Positions 35,500 to 47,443 of a DNA stretch of 64,000 nt are shown here, piece after piece. Source of the stretch: Adiantum capillus-veneris (Eukaryota; Streptophyta; Polypodiopsida; Polypodiales; Pteridaceae); the NCBI GenBank assembly GCA_014529385.2, contig CM043964.1:104891587-104955586 (forward strand), in the 5' to 3' direction. Positions within the stretch are counted from its first letter, which is position 1; every line of letters begins with the position of its first letter. The position numbers and the translations under genes were made by a program. The notes below the pieces were generated by a model. The model saw nothing but the letters and a program-made list of their open reading frames with translations, was not told where the DNA came from and did not search any database.

Positions 35500-36175
35500 G
35501 TTGGTAGACGGCATGACACGTGTAGTGTAGAGCCAAAAGAGGGTAGACAATGCACGTTTTGGTGAGGTTACCATGTCCCCATCATGTCTTAGAGGGAACC
35601 CCTTGTTGTGCGGATAAAAATGGTGTATTCCATAGCCTCTTCAGGTCCTCAGATAGTATTATAGAGCAGACCACGTATGTTGTAGAGGGGGGACCATAGC
35701 CCTATCCCACCTTTTTTGCATAGAAGTATGGTGTATACCGTAGCCTCTTCAAGCTTCAGTTAGTATTATAGATCTGATTATGCATGTTAAAGAGGGGGAA
35801 AGGCATATCGTGGTGAGGGGACCATAGCCCGATCTTGCCTTAGAAGTGGGTGCCCTCTCTATATAGAAAATTAGTGTGTACCATAGCCTTATGAGGCCTC
35901 AAACAATAGTATAGAGAAGAACCTGTATGTTGTAGAGAAGATAAAGAGCGGATCCGTATTACAAAGAAGGGCTCTCAAGTTGTAGACAAGGGCGCATAGG
36001 AGATAAAGATCCCTATCATGTTGCAATCCATTTTACAGAGAAGGGCGCTCAAGTTGCAGAGGAGAAGAAATGTTGAGTTGTTGATACACTGATTTGAGGG
36101 ATACTACAAAAGGGAACTCAAGTTGTAGAGAAGAACTACTGAGTTGCAAAAAAACACAGTGTGCAGTATAGAAGA
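35500..36175. repeat. Degenerate tandem repeats, about 100-150 bp unit
   Basis: At least three diverged units share GGTGTATNCCATAGCCT, then TATTATAGA, then TGTTGTAGAG and GGGGACCATAGCCC. They lie at about 35610-35720, 35708-35846 and 35847-35945. Shorter GTTGTAGAGAAG repeats run to 36175. No gene is visible. Confidence 0.6.
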
Positions 36176-37276
36176 TTGTGCAAGGTGTATTGGTCCTACT
36201 GGGGAGAATGTAGGTAGTGTGAGCGGTTCTTGGGATGAGGCATCATGTGACGATAAGCAAGGGGCCATCGGAGTCAATGTCGGGCCACAAGAGTCATCAT
36301 AACCCTAATTTTCCACCTTTGACAGGTGAGCTATAGGCTTCTATCCTAGACTAATCTGGCCTTACGCTTGTATGGTACCTCCTCACGAGCTGATATAGCC
36401 TTTTAGTAGGCCTAGTAGGGCCAAGGGTCTCTTGGAAAAAAGGGTCACAAAGAGGTGAGGCCAAGTAAACTAGAGAGGCCACAGCCTACCCAAGGGACTC
36501 TTAAAAAAGTTCACACCCTAGTGGGGCCAAGTAAAAAGGTCGCAACCCAATGGGGCTAAGCCTAAAATCATAGAATTTTGAATTTTTGGAGGCTTATACA
36601 CACTAGGTAGACTTGTGTAGCCCGAGGGTATGATGCCTACTAGGCCATGAGAGAGAGTAGTAAATGAAATGATTAAAATTCCTTGGAAATTTAGGGGGGT
36701 AGAGGTGAATATACCACACATGTATACCCATAAAAGCAGACATTTAATTAAAAACTCCACATACATATGCAAAGTGAGCCTATTTCAGAGAAACTTGGAG
36801 AAATTTTACATTGGTTTTGATGCTATTGGGCGATGGGTGTCCTTTATGCACATGCATTAGAGAGAGGAGAATCTTGTTACCTAACACCATCATCCTATAA
36901 AAACAAGAAAAAATTAGTTCATAATGTGGAAGGTAGGTGTCGTAAGAAACTCCTATGTGTTATTGATGTCACTATAGTAAATCATGCATGAGACCACACC
37001 TACTTGAGAGGATCCATGGTGTAGGCTTGGAGAGTTGCAGAAAGTACAACACTTGGTGAGATACTATGAGATTCTATTGCAATGATCTTTTTGGGAGTCT
37101 TGCCCTATATAGGTTTCTCCAAGGTCTTGGTTGCCTCCAAATAAACTTAACAGTGCAAAAAAAGGGAGAAGGAGTGGGGGGTCTTTCTTTATTGTATTTA
37201 GGTGAGGGAAGCGGGGATGGTTACCACTCTTTTTAATGAGGTTACCACTCTTCTCTCTCCACCCACATCCTTTGTA
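36176..37276. other. Noncoding stretch between tandem repeats and CACTA element 1
   Basis: I see no convincing gene or mobile-element edge. The short frames at 36518-36860 overlap on both strands and have no recognisable content. A GGCCAAGTA-type motif recurs between 36410 and 36540. Confidence 0.4.
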
Positions 37277-37979
37277 GCACTACAAGAGGTCACTTCCATT
37301 CCGGCGCCAAATTATCGGCGTGAAAGGCGGGCGTCGGTATATGTGTAGGTAAGTATGAAGGGAGATGAACCATAGTAGATTTTCATTTTTAAATTCTGAT
37401 GCTTGTTGTGATGTGTGTTCCAACGCTTTTACAAATGCACTTTTCGATGCCTGTACAAATGCCCTTTCCGAACACCTGCACCGATACCTGTACCGATGGA
37501 CCCTGCAAATACACAAACCCATGGGCTTTTCCTGCGCATTTCTCTTCTTCTTGCACCTTTTCTCTTGCTCTCTTTCTCCTCACCTCTTACAAATCTGGTG
37601 CAAAACAAGTTGTCGGAGGTGCTAATCTTGCTCGTGGACTACTCCATAGCACTAAGGTGAGACTGTTTTCAGGTTTACTTGTAGGTTTAGGGTTTATGGT
37701 TTAACATGGTGTGTCTGGGTGTGCATTTTTGTAGGTTCGAGGATGTTTACAACACCTTTTCATGCTCAAATAGGCCGCATGTGAGTGCTTGAACTTTTAA
37801 TGCATATTAAATTTATATAAATTAATTAATTTTTATATTGATAAAAGAAAATTTCATGCTTTAAACTTTCAATGCTTTAAAATTGTGTTGTGAAATTTCA
37901 TTTTGAACTAAAAAAAAATTTCGTTTTGGTTTATGAAATAATCTTGTTTTGAAGAAATTTTGTTTTGAATTATGTCTTT

Positions 37980-38350
37980 CTTGAAATTATGCGATTGATG
38001 AGGTTTAGGTTTTAGGTTTAGTTTAGGTTATAGGTTAGGTTAGGGTATGTGTAGGTTATATGTTAAGCTATAAGTTATAGGTTAGGGTACGTTAGGTTAT
38101 GTTATGTTAGGTTAGGTTAAGTTAGCTTAATGGACATTAATTATGTTAGGTTAGGTTCTGGTTAGGTTTAAATTAAAGGTTAAATTAAATTATAAGTTAG
38201 GTTATAGGTTATAGGATAGGTTAGCTAGATTATAGGTCAGGTTTAGGCAACAAGTTAGGTTATAGGTTAGGTTATAGGTTGTATGTAAAAATTTAGGTTA
38301 GGTTATATGTTAAGTTAACTCATGTTTAGGTTATGGATGGATGTTGTGTC
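37980..38350. repeat. TTAGGTT / TTATAGG short-motif array
   Basis: Irregular repeats of GGTTAGGTTATAGG and close variants run through this stretch. They resemble (TTAGG)n and plant telomere-like sequence but are not a regular TTTAGGG array. Confidence 0.85.
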
Positions 38351-38439
38351 GGACAGTTAGAACTTACATTGTACTTTTATGTTAATCTGAACACTTATCA
38401 GTGAAATGTCCAAAGAAGACCATCTACCAGTGTCTAAAT

Positions 38440-38960
38440 GATAACCCTCTAACCCTATTAGTAGAGTGAAATGGCCAAGCACTACACTAATTGGATTTGG
38501 AGAGACCAAATCAAAAGTTGCCAAACCTAAGCGGATTTACATAGACTACCCTAACACTCCAAATATAGTACTGTATTAGCGGCCAAAACAAAAATCGCTA
38601 ATCTAAAATCGATAACCCTTAGCAGCTATCCCTAAGTAGACTAAATGGCCAGACAACACCCTAATACGTTTTAGAGCGCTTTACCTTAGCGGCTTTACAT
38701 AGTGTGCCCTAACCGCCCGAACATGGTTCGCCATCTATTAGCAGCCAAACCAGATTCAATAGAACCCTAAGGGGCTATACCTAAGTAGATTGAATTGGAA
38801 AAATGCTACACTAGTCCAATTTGGAGCGGCCAAACCTAGGCAACTTTACATAGCGCACCGTAACACTCCAAAAATCGAATTTGGAAGTGGCTTTACACAC
38901 CATACCATAAATTCTAACTATCTGAGCACAACGTCCATCTATTAGCGGCCAAACAAAGAT
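38440..38960. repeat. Tandem repeats, about 150-170 bp unit
   Basis: Units carry CTAAGTAGA.T.AA.TGG, then CTACACTA.T..ATTTGGAG, then TTTACATAG and AGCGGCCAAA. Equivalent points fall near 38448, 38617 and 38767. Confidence 0.65.
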
Positions 38961-38964
38961 GACA

Positions 38965-39525
38965 AGTACTTCTAAAAATGCAAACGAACTTTGATTAGGT
39001 TAGGTTATAGGTTAGGTTTAGGTTATAGGTTAGGTTAGAGCTAGTGACAAATAGTAGAAAAAACGTAAACGAACTTTGAAGATGACTCGTGTACTTCAAA
39101 AAAGGCAAAAGGTCGGACTTTGATTAGGTTAGCCTATATGTTACGTTTAGGTTATAGGTTATGTTAGGCTAGGTTAGGTTTAGGTTATAGGTTAGGTGAG
39201 ATTATAGGTTAGGTTAGTGCTAGCGGAAAACAAATAGTAGGAAAAATCCAAACGGGCTTTGAAAATGACTCGTGTACTTCTAAAAATGCAAACGAATTTC
39301 AGTCAGGTTAGGTTATAGGTTAGGTTTATGTTATAGGTTAGGCTATGTTAGGTTAGGTTAGGTTAGGTTAGGTTTAGGTTATAGGTTAGGTTAGTTTATA
39401 AGTTAGGTTAGAGCTAGCAACAAATAATAGAAATTATGCAAAACGGACTTCAAGAATGACTCGTGTACTTCAAAAAACGCAAATGGATTTTGGTTAGGCT
39501 TTGTTAAAGGTGAAATTTGGTACGC
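38965..39525. repeat. Tandem repeats, about 187-bp unit with TTAGGTT core
   Basis: GACTCGTGTACTTC recurs at 39084, 39267 and 39458 (spacings 183 and 191), with a related start at about 38970. Each is followed by a GCAAACG-type stretch, then the TTAGGTTATAGG motif, then GCTAGCGACAAATAGTAGAAA. Confidence 0.8.
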
Positions 39526-39539
39526 TGGATCAATTCAAA

Positions 39540-39977
39540 AGAGATAATATAATACATCATAGATGCAGCATGCTCAAATGCTATTGAAGCAGTGTGCATG
39601 GTGGAGAACTACTCTCCAACAAACATTCTTACCATCCAAATGCATGTACTAGTGCATGTGGTTGATGAAGTCACAGTTGCTGGGGTGGTCCATAGCAGGT
39701 GCATGTTCTTCTTGGAGAGATTTATGAAGACTTTAAAGGGGTTTGTTCATCAAAGGGCTCTCGCCCCGAGGGTAGCATGGCCGAAGGATGGCTTGTACAA
39801 GAGTCTCTTGTCCTCATCAGTGACTTTTTTGTCTCAATTGATCCAGAGATGCCCCAAATGTGGACTACTAAGGTCAATGTCAAGGTGACAGGGGATGAGC
39901 CGCAGGGACAAGGCATCATTAGGAAGATGGAAATCACAATGCAAGAAAAGGTTATGAGATTTTTCCTTCTCAACTGA
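39540..39977 (+). pseudogene. DUF4218 C-terminal remnant of CACTA element 1
   Basis: Two overlapping frames (39592-39888 and 39699-39977) separated by a frameshift near 39730 encode the end of the plant CACTA DUF4218 domain. Motifs are LTIQMHVLVHVVDEV, VVHSRCMFFLERFMKTLKG and EGSMAEGWLVQES. The matching region of CACTA element 2 at 52749-53036 (minus strand) carries the earlier part. DUF4218 normally lies C-terminal to the tnp2 core, which is absent here. Confidence 0.8.
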
Positions 39978-40258
39978 GACATCATGAAAAAGTGGTTAGA
40001 GAGGTACGAAGGGAAAAAGAAACAATGCTTAAAAGATCGCTTGTAATTCAAGCGCATCGGTGCCACTAGAAAGCTTCCTTTTCTAGATCATATTTAAAAA
40101 TTACCTAACTTTCCAACTGGCAAAGAGGAATGGAGTGTTGATTACTGAAGAGTAAGAGGAGATGTCAAGGGGTTGCGATTGGCATGTATAGTTTCACAAC
40201 TTCCTTTTTGAGCTCCACATGAACACATTGCTTTAATAACTTTTAGTCTGTTTCAATT

Positions 40259-40765
40259 TTGTGGCTCCAGTATCACAAATATGGAGCTTTGTGGTCATAT
40301 GGGAAACACTTCATAGTGCAATGTATCGACGAACAAAGGGTCACTTTTGACAGTGGTGTTAGGGCAAGCTTCATCCAAGAAAGTAGGAGTAGTGCCAGGG
40401 ATGAGAACATAGGGACTAGCCAACTTGAATACTTTGGCTACATCCAAGACATCGTTAGCTTTAGAAAGTTTGATATGTTTATCTTTGATGTCAAGTGGTT
40501 CAAAGCTATTACCAGCGGCCTTAATGCAACTGTGCATAAAGAAAATAGTGTATTGATTCAAGTGAACTCTAAGTGGGTGTGGATAGATGCACGGGATACA
40601 TTCGTACTTCCGCAGCATTGTGAACAAGTTGTGTTCACACACAATCCACTATCGACAGAAAATGGTGAGAGTATCTGTTTAGACTATATCGGCTCTATGT
40701 CGTTCAGGCGGCTCCACGGAGCAAGTAAGTGTATGAAGGATTGGATGTTAAGGTCAAAGAGGTGA
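40259..40765 (+). pseudogene. DUF4216 region of CACTA element 1
   Basis: This 168-codon open frame carries the DUF4216 pattern found at the C-terminus of plant CACTA transposases: FGYIQDIVSFRKFDMFIFDV, then KWFKAI, then DTFVLPQHCEQVVF with a following THNPLS. The N-terminal 40 residues (GALWSYGKHFIVQCID) precede the domain. It is detached from tnp2, which is lost, so it cannot act as part of a full transposase. After 40765 a Glu/Asp-rich tail continues in broken frame to about 41000. Confidence 0.8.
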
Positions 40766-41155
40766 TTCATGAAAAAAACGTAGGACCGACAAAAACTTTA
40801 AGTCTAGATGTTGTGGAGGATGTCAACAGTGTGAGCAATTGTCTGAACGTAGAGATGAGGTGTCAAATACTGAAGCTGATGCAGAGAGCAACGAAGAAGT
40901 AGAGTTCCATGAAAAAGATGCAGAAGTACAGACTGAGATAGACATCTTTGTTGCATTAGATCTCATAGAAGATGAGAGATTAACTAATGATTTTTTCTAG
41001 GATCTCTTTTGTAAAACTCTTTTTATTAGTCTCTACAATACACTTTAGATTCATTCATTTGTGTTGCAGCTTCATTTGTTTGATTTTGTATTGATTAAGC
41101 GTTTCTTCTGTAAATGAATGTATTTTGTGGGTTTTATTTGTGTATGATTCACCAT

Positions 41156-42259
41156 GGCCGATGACGATGAGCCATACTCTCCTAGTTTTAGTTTTCCTGT
41201 CACTCCAGCTGGCATGTCACCCGAGCAGATGGGCTCATTTTTGTCTCAGTTCACACCATAGCAGATCGAGATGGCACAGAACCTTTAGACAACAGGTTTC
41301 TCTAGACCTACTATGACCAACCCTATGCCCAGGACTATGTGGTCCCTACACCGAGCGCCCCCCCACACCTCAATCGAGTGTGCTCTCTACGCCTAGGACT
41401 CATGTGCCCCCTACACCGACGGGTGGTTCATCCTTGAGACGAGGTAGGCATTATGTTGGAGGTGGTGGTTGTTCCGATAGCGGTTCTACCAATGTGTCCA
41501 CACAACCAAGAGAGCGTCCACAAATCTCTTTAGTAGATAGTTCACCAATTGGCACACCAGGGACACCTTGGGGATAACACAAGCATGATCCTAGCAAGGT
41601 GTACAAGAGTAGGGATGGGTCTATTGTGGTGGATAGGGTCGGAAAGGCGAGGCGACAAAGGAGTCGGTATCTCTATACAATTCAGTTTGGTCATTTCTAT
41701 GATGGAGTTTTGTATAATCTTGATCATGAAAGAAAGAGTTACATTGTTGAGGCAATTCACAGAGATTATATGCCGACAGAGGGGTACGATCCAATATAGA
41801 ATTCCTGGATTTTGAGCGTGACGAAGGCCACAACGTCACACCGTCAGTTAGAGGCGAGAGATAGGTACAATGCCGACAGTCGAAAGCCGGCATGGTCAGA
41901 CGCAGAAGAGTGGTCAGGGATCGCACGAGAGACACAAGACAATCCTGAGAGATTTCAACAGCAGAGAGATGCAGCCAGAGCACGTTTGGAGTCTACTAGA
42001 GTGTCACATCTTGGGAGTGGAGGCTACGACACGCTTCGATATGAGTTTGTAAGTACTATATGTATGCTTTAAATTATTGAAATTATATATGTTATTTGAA
42101 GATTTATCTCATGATTAAATCATAGTTTTGCAGGAAGCTGCCGTTAAGCGCCCTTCGACACGCCGAGAGGAGAAGTATGGGTACCAACATGGACTTGTGC
42201 CCCTTCTGACCCAGTTGCAGGAGGAGGGACAGGACATCGACTGGGAGGCATTACCATGA
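41156..42259 (+). pseudogene. Second CACTA gene (TnpA / Transposase_24-like), element 1
   Basis: The likely start is MADDDEPYSPSFSF at 41156. A Pro/Ser/Thr-rich N-terminal region with several stops and frame changes follows (41156-41580). From 41599 a frame with one TAG (41797) encodes the conserved part with FYDGVLYNLDHERKSYIVE, RFQQQRDAARARL and SHLGSGGYDTLRYEF. A GT-AG intron is predicted at 42049-42133. The last exon ends at a TGA at 42257-42259 after DWEALP. CACTA element 2 has the same structure at 51825-52450. TnpA-type proteins bind subterminal repeats and assist transposition. Confidence 0.7.
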
Positions 42260-42369
42260 GGGTCTTCTTGATATAATTTTACACAATCATCTTTATACAA
42301 TCTTCTTGGTACAATCTTTTTTGTAGTTGTGGTCTTCTTGATACAGTCTCACTCAGTGATTGTTTGCAT

Positions 42370-42660
42370 ATGTACAAATTTGTAGTGCTTATGTTTATGG
42401 TTTATGGCTATGTTTATGGTATGGCACAAATGTTATGGTTATGGTTTTGTAGTCAAGTTAAGGTTATGGTTTTGCTATGATGGTATGGAAACTATGTGAT
42501 GGTTCTGGTTATGGTTGTGCAATGATGGTATGGCTATTATGGTTATGGTATGAGAAGCAAGTTATGGTAATGGTTATGATATGGCAAACGGGTTATGATT
42601 ATGGTTTTGTAGTTTTTGACTTATGTTTTAATTATGGTTATAAAATCTCTATGCCGTTAT
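42370..42660. repeat. TTATGG minisatellite near the 3' end of CACTA 1
   Basis: Repeated TATGGTTATGG with variants lies 450-740 bp inside the right terminus. CACTA element 2 has the inverse form (AACCATAACC) at 51420-51620, at a comparable distance from its own 3' end. Confidence 0.75.
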
Positions 42661-43229
42661 GCCATGATCAAGCTTTTGATTTTGTGGTTATGTTATTCTT
42701 ACAATTTTGCTAATTTCCATATAGTCACTCTTTAGCGTCAGCTTGTAGGTGGAGTGTGGTTGCTTGTGCACTCTTCCTTTGGGCAGAGGGGACTGTTTTC
42801 TTTTGCTGCAATACATGCAGCATCAGTTCTCAACTCTCTCTTCCCTAAAAAATTTTGCGGGTTTGGTCATCGATAGAGAATACGGTACACACTCTAGAAA
42901 CAACATCAAAATATGCTATAAAATTACCGCTACATATACAAATGCCTGTTTAGATGCTTATTTCATAGATTATTTTGGTGCCAAATATATCGATGCTTAT
43001 ACCAACAACACGAGACCGGTGTATTTTTCGATGCCTATTTCAGTGATTTTTAGTTTTAAACTAACTTTGTCTCGTCGGTATCTACACCGATTTTTGCGCA
43101 ATGTGTTGTAGTGTAGGAGGTGTTTTCTTACAAGGCCCTTTTTGTGGGTTGAGTTATGTTTTGAGATGGGTGTGTTCTAAGGGGGGGGTTTCCACCAAGC
43201 CTTGTCTATATGCCTATCAACATCACGAG

Positions 43230-43296
<67 letters not shown>
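43230..43296. repeat. (GA)n microsatellite
   Basis: More than 30 GA units, just outside CACTA element 1. The 113-codon frame at 43101-43442 is produced by this repeat. Confidence 0.95.
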
Positions 43297-43298
<2 letters not shown>

Positions 43299-44995
43299 CA
43301 TTGGGTGCAATCACCCCCCCATGCCTACAGTGAGCTGGCTTCTTCTAGGCATGTATTTATAATTGTTCCAAAAAAAGGACAACTCAAAAATGAGGCTATT
43401 TACATTTTACTTTGGGGAAAAAGACTTTATTGTAATAACTAAAAACCCTAATTCTTATTGGCTTATTCAATGTTCTTCTATTTTCTCTCAGCCACCTGCC
43501 CATGACTCAGCTACCTTGACCTGCTACATCATGCACACATGACCATAAGTTTTAGTGTCCAACTGCTCAGAATCCATTCCATAAGATTGTTACATTTTTT
43601 CTAGTCCTTAATTACAATAAATTTTCTTAACAACATTATCTTTATTGTGTTTACCACAATTAAAGGTATTTTTTACATGACAGGAACTCAAAGACAAGTG
43701 CTCAAAAATAAAATTCAAGTATATAGACTCAAATTAGATGTCTTGCCTATGGGTCATAGCATAAATTGGTGGTACTAAAAACGGGTGTCTTGGACAGTCC
43801 TTTGGTAGCACTTTACAAACCCCATCTTCATGAGTTAAATTAAAAATAAACTAGTATGCTATATATCATTGGATAGTCTTTTCATGTAGAATCTAAAACT
43901 ATAAACTCCAACAAGTTTTGATTATTTTTTACAAACAAATTATTGGTCCCCTCCTTTTCTAGAGGGTATGACCAACAAGTATAAAAAATGGTACCACAAA
44001 TACATACTTTTACCCTTATCCAAGAACCTCGAGGTATGTAATTTCTCAATAATTTCTATTGATATATATCCATATGCCTAAATGATTAGTATTTCTTCTA
44101 GTTTCTTTTTTCTCTGAGTACACATAATCTCTCACAAAAGTTTTTACAAAAACCTCCCAATGCAATTTTCTCATTCGATAAATGCTTATTTAAATTATTA
44201 TTCTTGTAAGGTACTCTCCTTCCAGATATACCTAATGGGACACACAAATAAGAATATCATTTGTCAATTTCTAGAAGATATGGATCTTTCACTTGTCTAG
44301 GTTGTGTTCTAAACTATAAAATAAATCATCTTTAATGCCAAGGTTTGTACTTACATTGATTAGAATTTCTATTGAGAAGATTTATCATCAAACTATAGGT
44401 ACACACAAGAGCTAAAATGCTTTTGGATAGTGAAAATCAATTTATAAGTACTTTGGCAATTGAGCATACTCCAATTTTGTGTCAAGCGGGTAGGAAATGT
44501 TTTGTTTTAAGCCTCGTCTACTCCATTGGCCAAAGATACATAAATTTGTCCATTTAAGAAGTGTACATTTGCTCATTTTGATATAGATTCACCATTTTTA
44601 AGAAACACTAATTGACTGTGTAGATTCATCGATTTATGCAACTTAAGTACATATTCATTGATCTAGGCAGCACACCAACAAAATTCAAATTCCCTAATTT
44701 AAAACAATACTAAGTGGATATTTATTGTTTTAGGCAGCACATATCACTGGCATAGATTTGTTGATCTACACAAAACCGATCAAACAATCATGCTAGCCAC
44801 ATATGTCACTAATATGATTTTCTTAAGTATATAATGAAAGATATTAAGATTTGTATTTGCCTTGAAATTTGATTGGTTTTATGATGATATCACCAATGAT
44901 ATCCTAATACATCACGATATGATATATACTACTTATTCTCATGGTACACTATGAAACTTTCAAAACGTTTACCGTGGATTTTAATAGCATTTTGT
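43297..44995. other. AT-rich DNA with a foldback-element relic
   Basis: I see no gene. About 43765-43960 is related in inverse orientation to the foldback family: it has TATGCTATATATCATTGGATAG and ACAAGTTTTGATTATTTTTTAC, matching the inverse of 29330-29400. A second relic of this subfamily, with GGTAGTACCCTTTAAA and AACTTGTCGGA, lies at 47215-47370. The rest is unassigned. Confidence 0.4.
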
Positions 44996-45269
44996 AGAGA
45001 GAGAGAGAGAGAGAGAGAGAGATAAATGGGGTGGCCAAAGGGGAGAGAGGGAGCGAGGAAGGATTTGTTTTGTGAATTAAATATTATCATGTGCATTATT
45101 ATGCATATTACCGCGCGTATTACCCACACATATTACCTTGCAAATTTTAAAAAGGAGCACAACACGGTTTGTCGAGGTTTTTTGTATCATTCCTTGCTCT
45201 TCTACTCCAACCACCATCGCACCTACAACCATATTCTCTCTTTCTCTCCCTCTCAAAGCTCACACCTCT

Positions 45270-45276
<7 letters not shown>

Positions 45277-45366
<90 letters not shown>

Positions 45367-45383
45367 CCCCCCCCCCCCCCCCC
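45277..45383. repeat. (TC)n microsatellite ending in a 20-base poly-C run
   Basis: About 43 TC units (to 45363) are followed by C at 45364-45383, and then CTCCTCCT. All long frames at 45026-45782 in both strands are products of this repeat. Confidence 0.95.
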
Positions 45384-45426
45384 TCCTCCTCCTTTCTCTC
45401 CTTCACACACACACACAATCAATCTT

Positions 45427-45600
45427 TGGTGAATTTCTCTATCCGTTGATGATAGTTGGAGAGGAGAGGGCCGATCACAAGTGGACTCTACAGAAGAAGA
45501 CCACAAGAAGATTTGGTGGATTGCTCTATCACTCGATGATAGTTGGAGAGGAGAGGGAGGACCACAAGAGGGCTCTATAGAAGAATACCGTAATAAGATT
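45427..45600. repeat. 87-bp tandem duplication
   Basis: Units starting TGGTGAATTTCTC at 45427 and TGGTGGATTGCTC at 45514 share GATGATAGTTGGAGAGGAGAGGG and the following ACCACAAG-type sequence, with modest divergence. Confidence 0.75.
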
Positions 45601-45662
45601 TGAATGCTAGAGGAACACAAGAGGTAAGGTTCTACACCCCCCCCCCCCAATTGTCTTAAACA

Positions 45663-45698
<36 letters not shown>

Positions 45699-45779
45699 AA
45701 AAGCTAGATTGTTTGTTGTAGGTGTGTAATTAGTTTGTAGGAACTTGCTTGCTTGGTGTATAATTAGGGAGAGAGAAAA

Positions 45780-46631
45780 CAAGATGGAGAAAGCGGCATT
45801 AGAGTATATTTAACGGCGGTTAATTTTAAATTAATGTTAAAGTAGAGATTATCATAAATTTCATGATTAATGGTGATAAATAAATGTTTAGGTAGAGAGG
45901 AAAAAGTCAAATTAAAGAGCATACCTACACATTAAACTTCTTGTAAAGAGAGAGACAAAAAGAGAAAAGAATAAACATTATGTATTAAACATTAGAAAAG
46001 GAAAAATTTAAAAAGTGATAGAGTATGGTAAATTGTACATTGAAAAAGGGATTTATAGAGAGACTAGAGAGAGAAAGATTCAATTCAATGTATGTGAAAG
46101 TAGAGAGTGGAAGAGAGGAAAAGAGAGAGAGGTAAGAATATGGGAGAAAAGAGATTAGAGGAAGGAGAAGTGTTAAAATAGTGTAGATTGGATGAGAGAG
46201 AGAGAGAGAAGAAGAAGAAGAAGAAGAAAGATTAGAGAGAGGTAAAGAGGAATAGAGGGTGTAGATAGAGGGAGTAGAGAAAATAGAGAGAGAGTAGAGA
46301 TAGAGATTAGGTAGAAATTAGATAGATAGACAAGGCTAGGGATTAGAAAGAGATTAGAGTGTAGAGGGGTGTACATAGAGTAGATAGAGTGGGGGTAGAG
46401 ATTAGGTAGATTAGGTAGAGAGGGAGAATACATAGAGAGAGTCAAGATTAGGGGATAGAGAGAGTAGAGAGAGGGTAGGTATAAAGATTAGATAGATAAG
46501 GTTAAATTAGAAAAAGATTAGGGTGTAGAGAGAGATGTGGCCCTAGAGTTGATAGAGAGTATGTAGAGATAGAGATTAGGTAGACAGAGAGAAGTGTGGA
46601 TAGATGTTAGGATGTAGATAGACGGTGTAGT

Positions 46632-46675
<44 letters not shown>

Positions 46676-46720
46676 ACAAAGAGTGTAGAGATAGATAGAG
46701 GGACTAGAGAGAGTGTAGGG
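45780..46720. repeat. Strand-skewed GA-rich tract
   Basis: The plus strand consists almost wholly of A, G and T with AGAGAGATTAG and GATAGAG motifs, and very few cytosines over about 900 bp. It includes a pure (GA)n run at 46632-46672. No gene is visible. Confidence 0.8.
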
Positions 46721-46843
46721 ATCTACCTCCATTTAACGTTCTCTCTATGTTTAGAGGTTATGTATAGAGATTAGGTAGAGAGTAGATAGGTATGATTAGG
46801 ATTTAGGAAGAGATTAGGGTGTATAGAGAGGTATGGATATCGT

Positions 46844-47125
46844 AGAAAAGAAGTAGAGTGTCCATCAAAGAGAGTGTAAACCAAGGTAGACCATTAGAAA
46901 CTATTGAAGAAGAAGTGTGTGACACTTATTCTGACTCAAGATCCTAGATGTCTTCATTTTACACTCAATCAAGAGGGGATACCTTTGGGGAGAAAAGAAG
47001 TAGAGCATCCATGAAAGAGAGTGTAAACCAAGGTAGACCATTAGAAACTATTTAAGAAGAAGTGTGTGACACTTATTCTGACTCAAGCTCCGAGATGTCA
47101 CTCAATCAAGATGGGAGACCTCTCT
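46844..47125. repeat. 147-bp tandem duplication
   Basis: AGAAAAGAAGTAGAG starts the units at 46844 and 46991. Both continue with GAGTGTAAACCAAGGTAGAC and GAAGTGTGTGACACTTATTC and then diverge by a small deletion in the second unit. Confidence 0.85.
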
Positions 47126-47443
47126 CAAGTTTAAACTTATCTTGATCTTCTTCAAAACCAACAAGTACGAGGCCCAAATTTACTTGGGTCTTAACAAGGA
47201 GTTTGTAGTGAGGTTAAAGCATGTATAGGTGGTACCACTTTTTGCACTTTTTGGTAGTACCCTTTAAAAAAAGTGGGAACCGGTAAATGTAACTTGTCGG
47301 ACTTATGGTTCTAGATTCTACATAGAAAATTCTAGTAAGGGTGTAAAAGAAGGACCTCGTGTGCTCGGATTATAAGGATATGATTTGATGGATACAAAAT
47401 CTTTGAAATGCATACCCACTAATAACCATAGTCTTGGATTCTA

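Larger units (their letters stand above)
37277..43113 (+). mobile_element. CACTA (En/Spm) element 1, internally deleted
   Basis: It begins CACTACAAGAGG at 37277 and ends in TGTTGTAGTG at 43113, with the 3-bp duplication TAG on both sides (37274-37276 and 43114-43116). Subterminal CCGATACCTGTACCGATG-like motifs recur at both ends. It retains a DUF4218 end, DUF4216 and a Transposase_24-like gene, all on the plus strand. The tnp2 transposase and the first part of DUF4218 are missing, and their place is taken by repeat DNA at 37980-39530. It is therefore non-autonomous. Confidence 0.85.

Noticed and set aside
37980-38350. Interstitial telomere
   Set aside because: The repeats are irregular TTAGGTT/TTATAGG variants, not a run of plant TTTAGGG, and they lie inside a CACTA element.
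45026-45782. Long open frames on both strands (up to 211 codons)
   Set aside because: They consist of Ser-Leu or Arg-Glu repeats made by the TC/GA microsatellite and poly-C run. No coherent protein flanks them.
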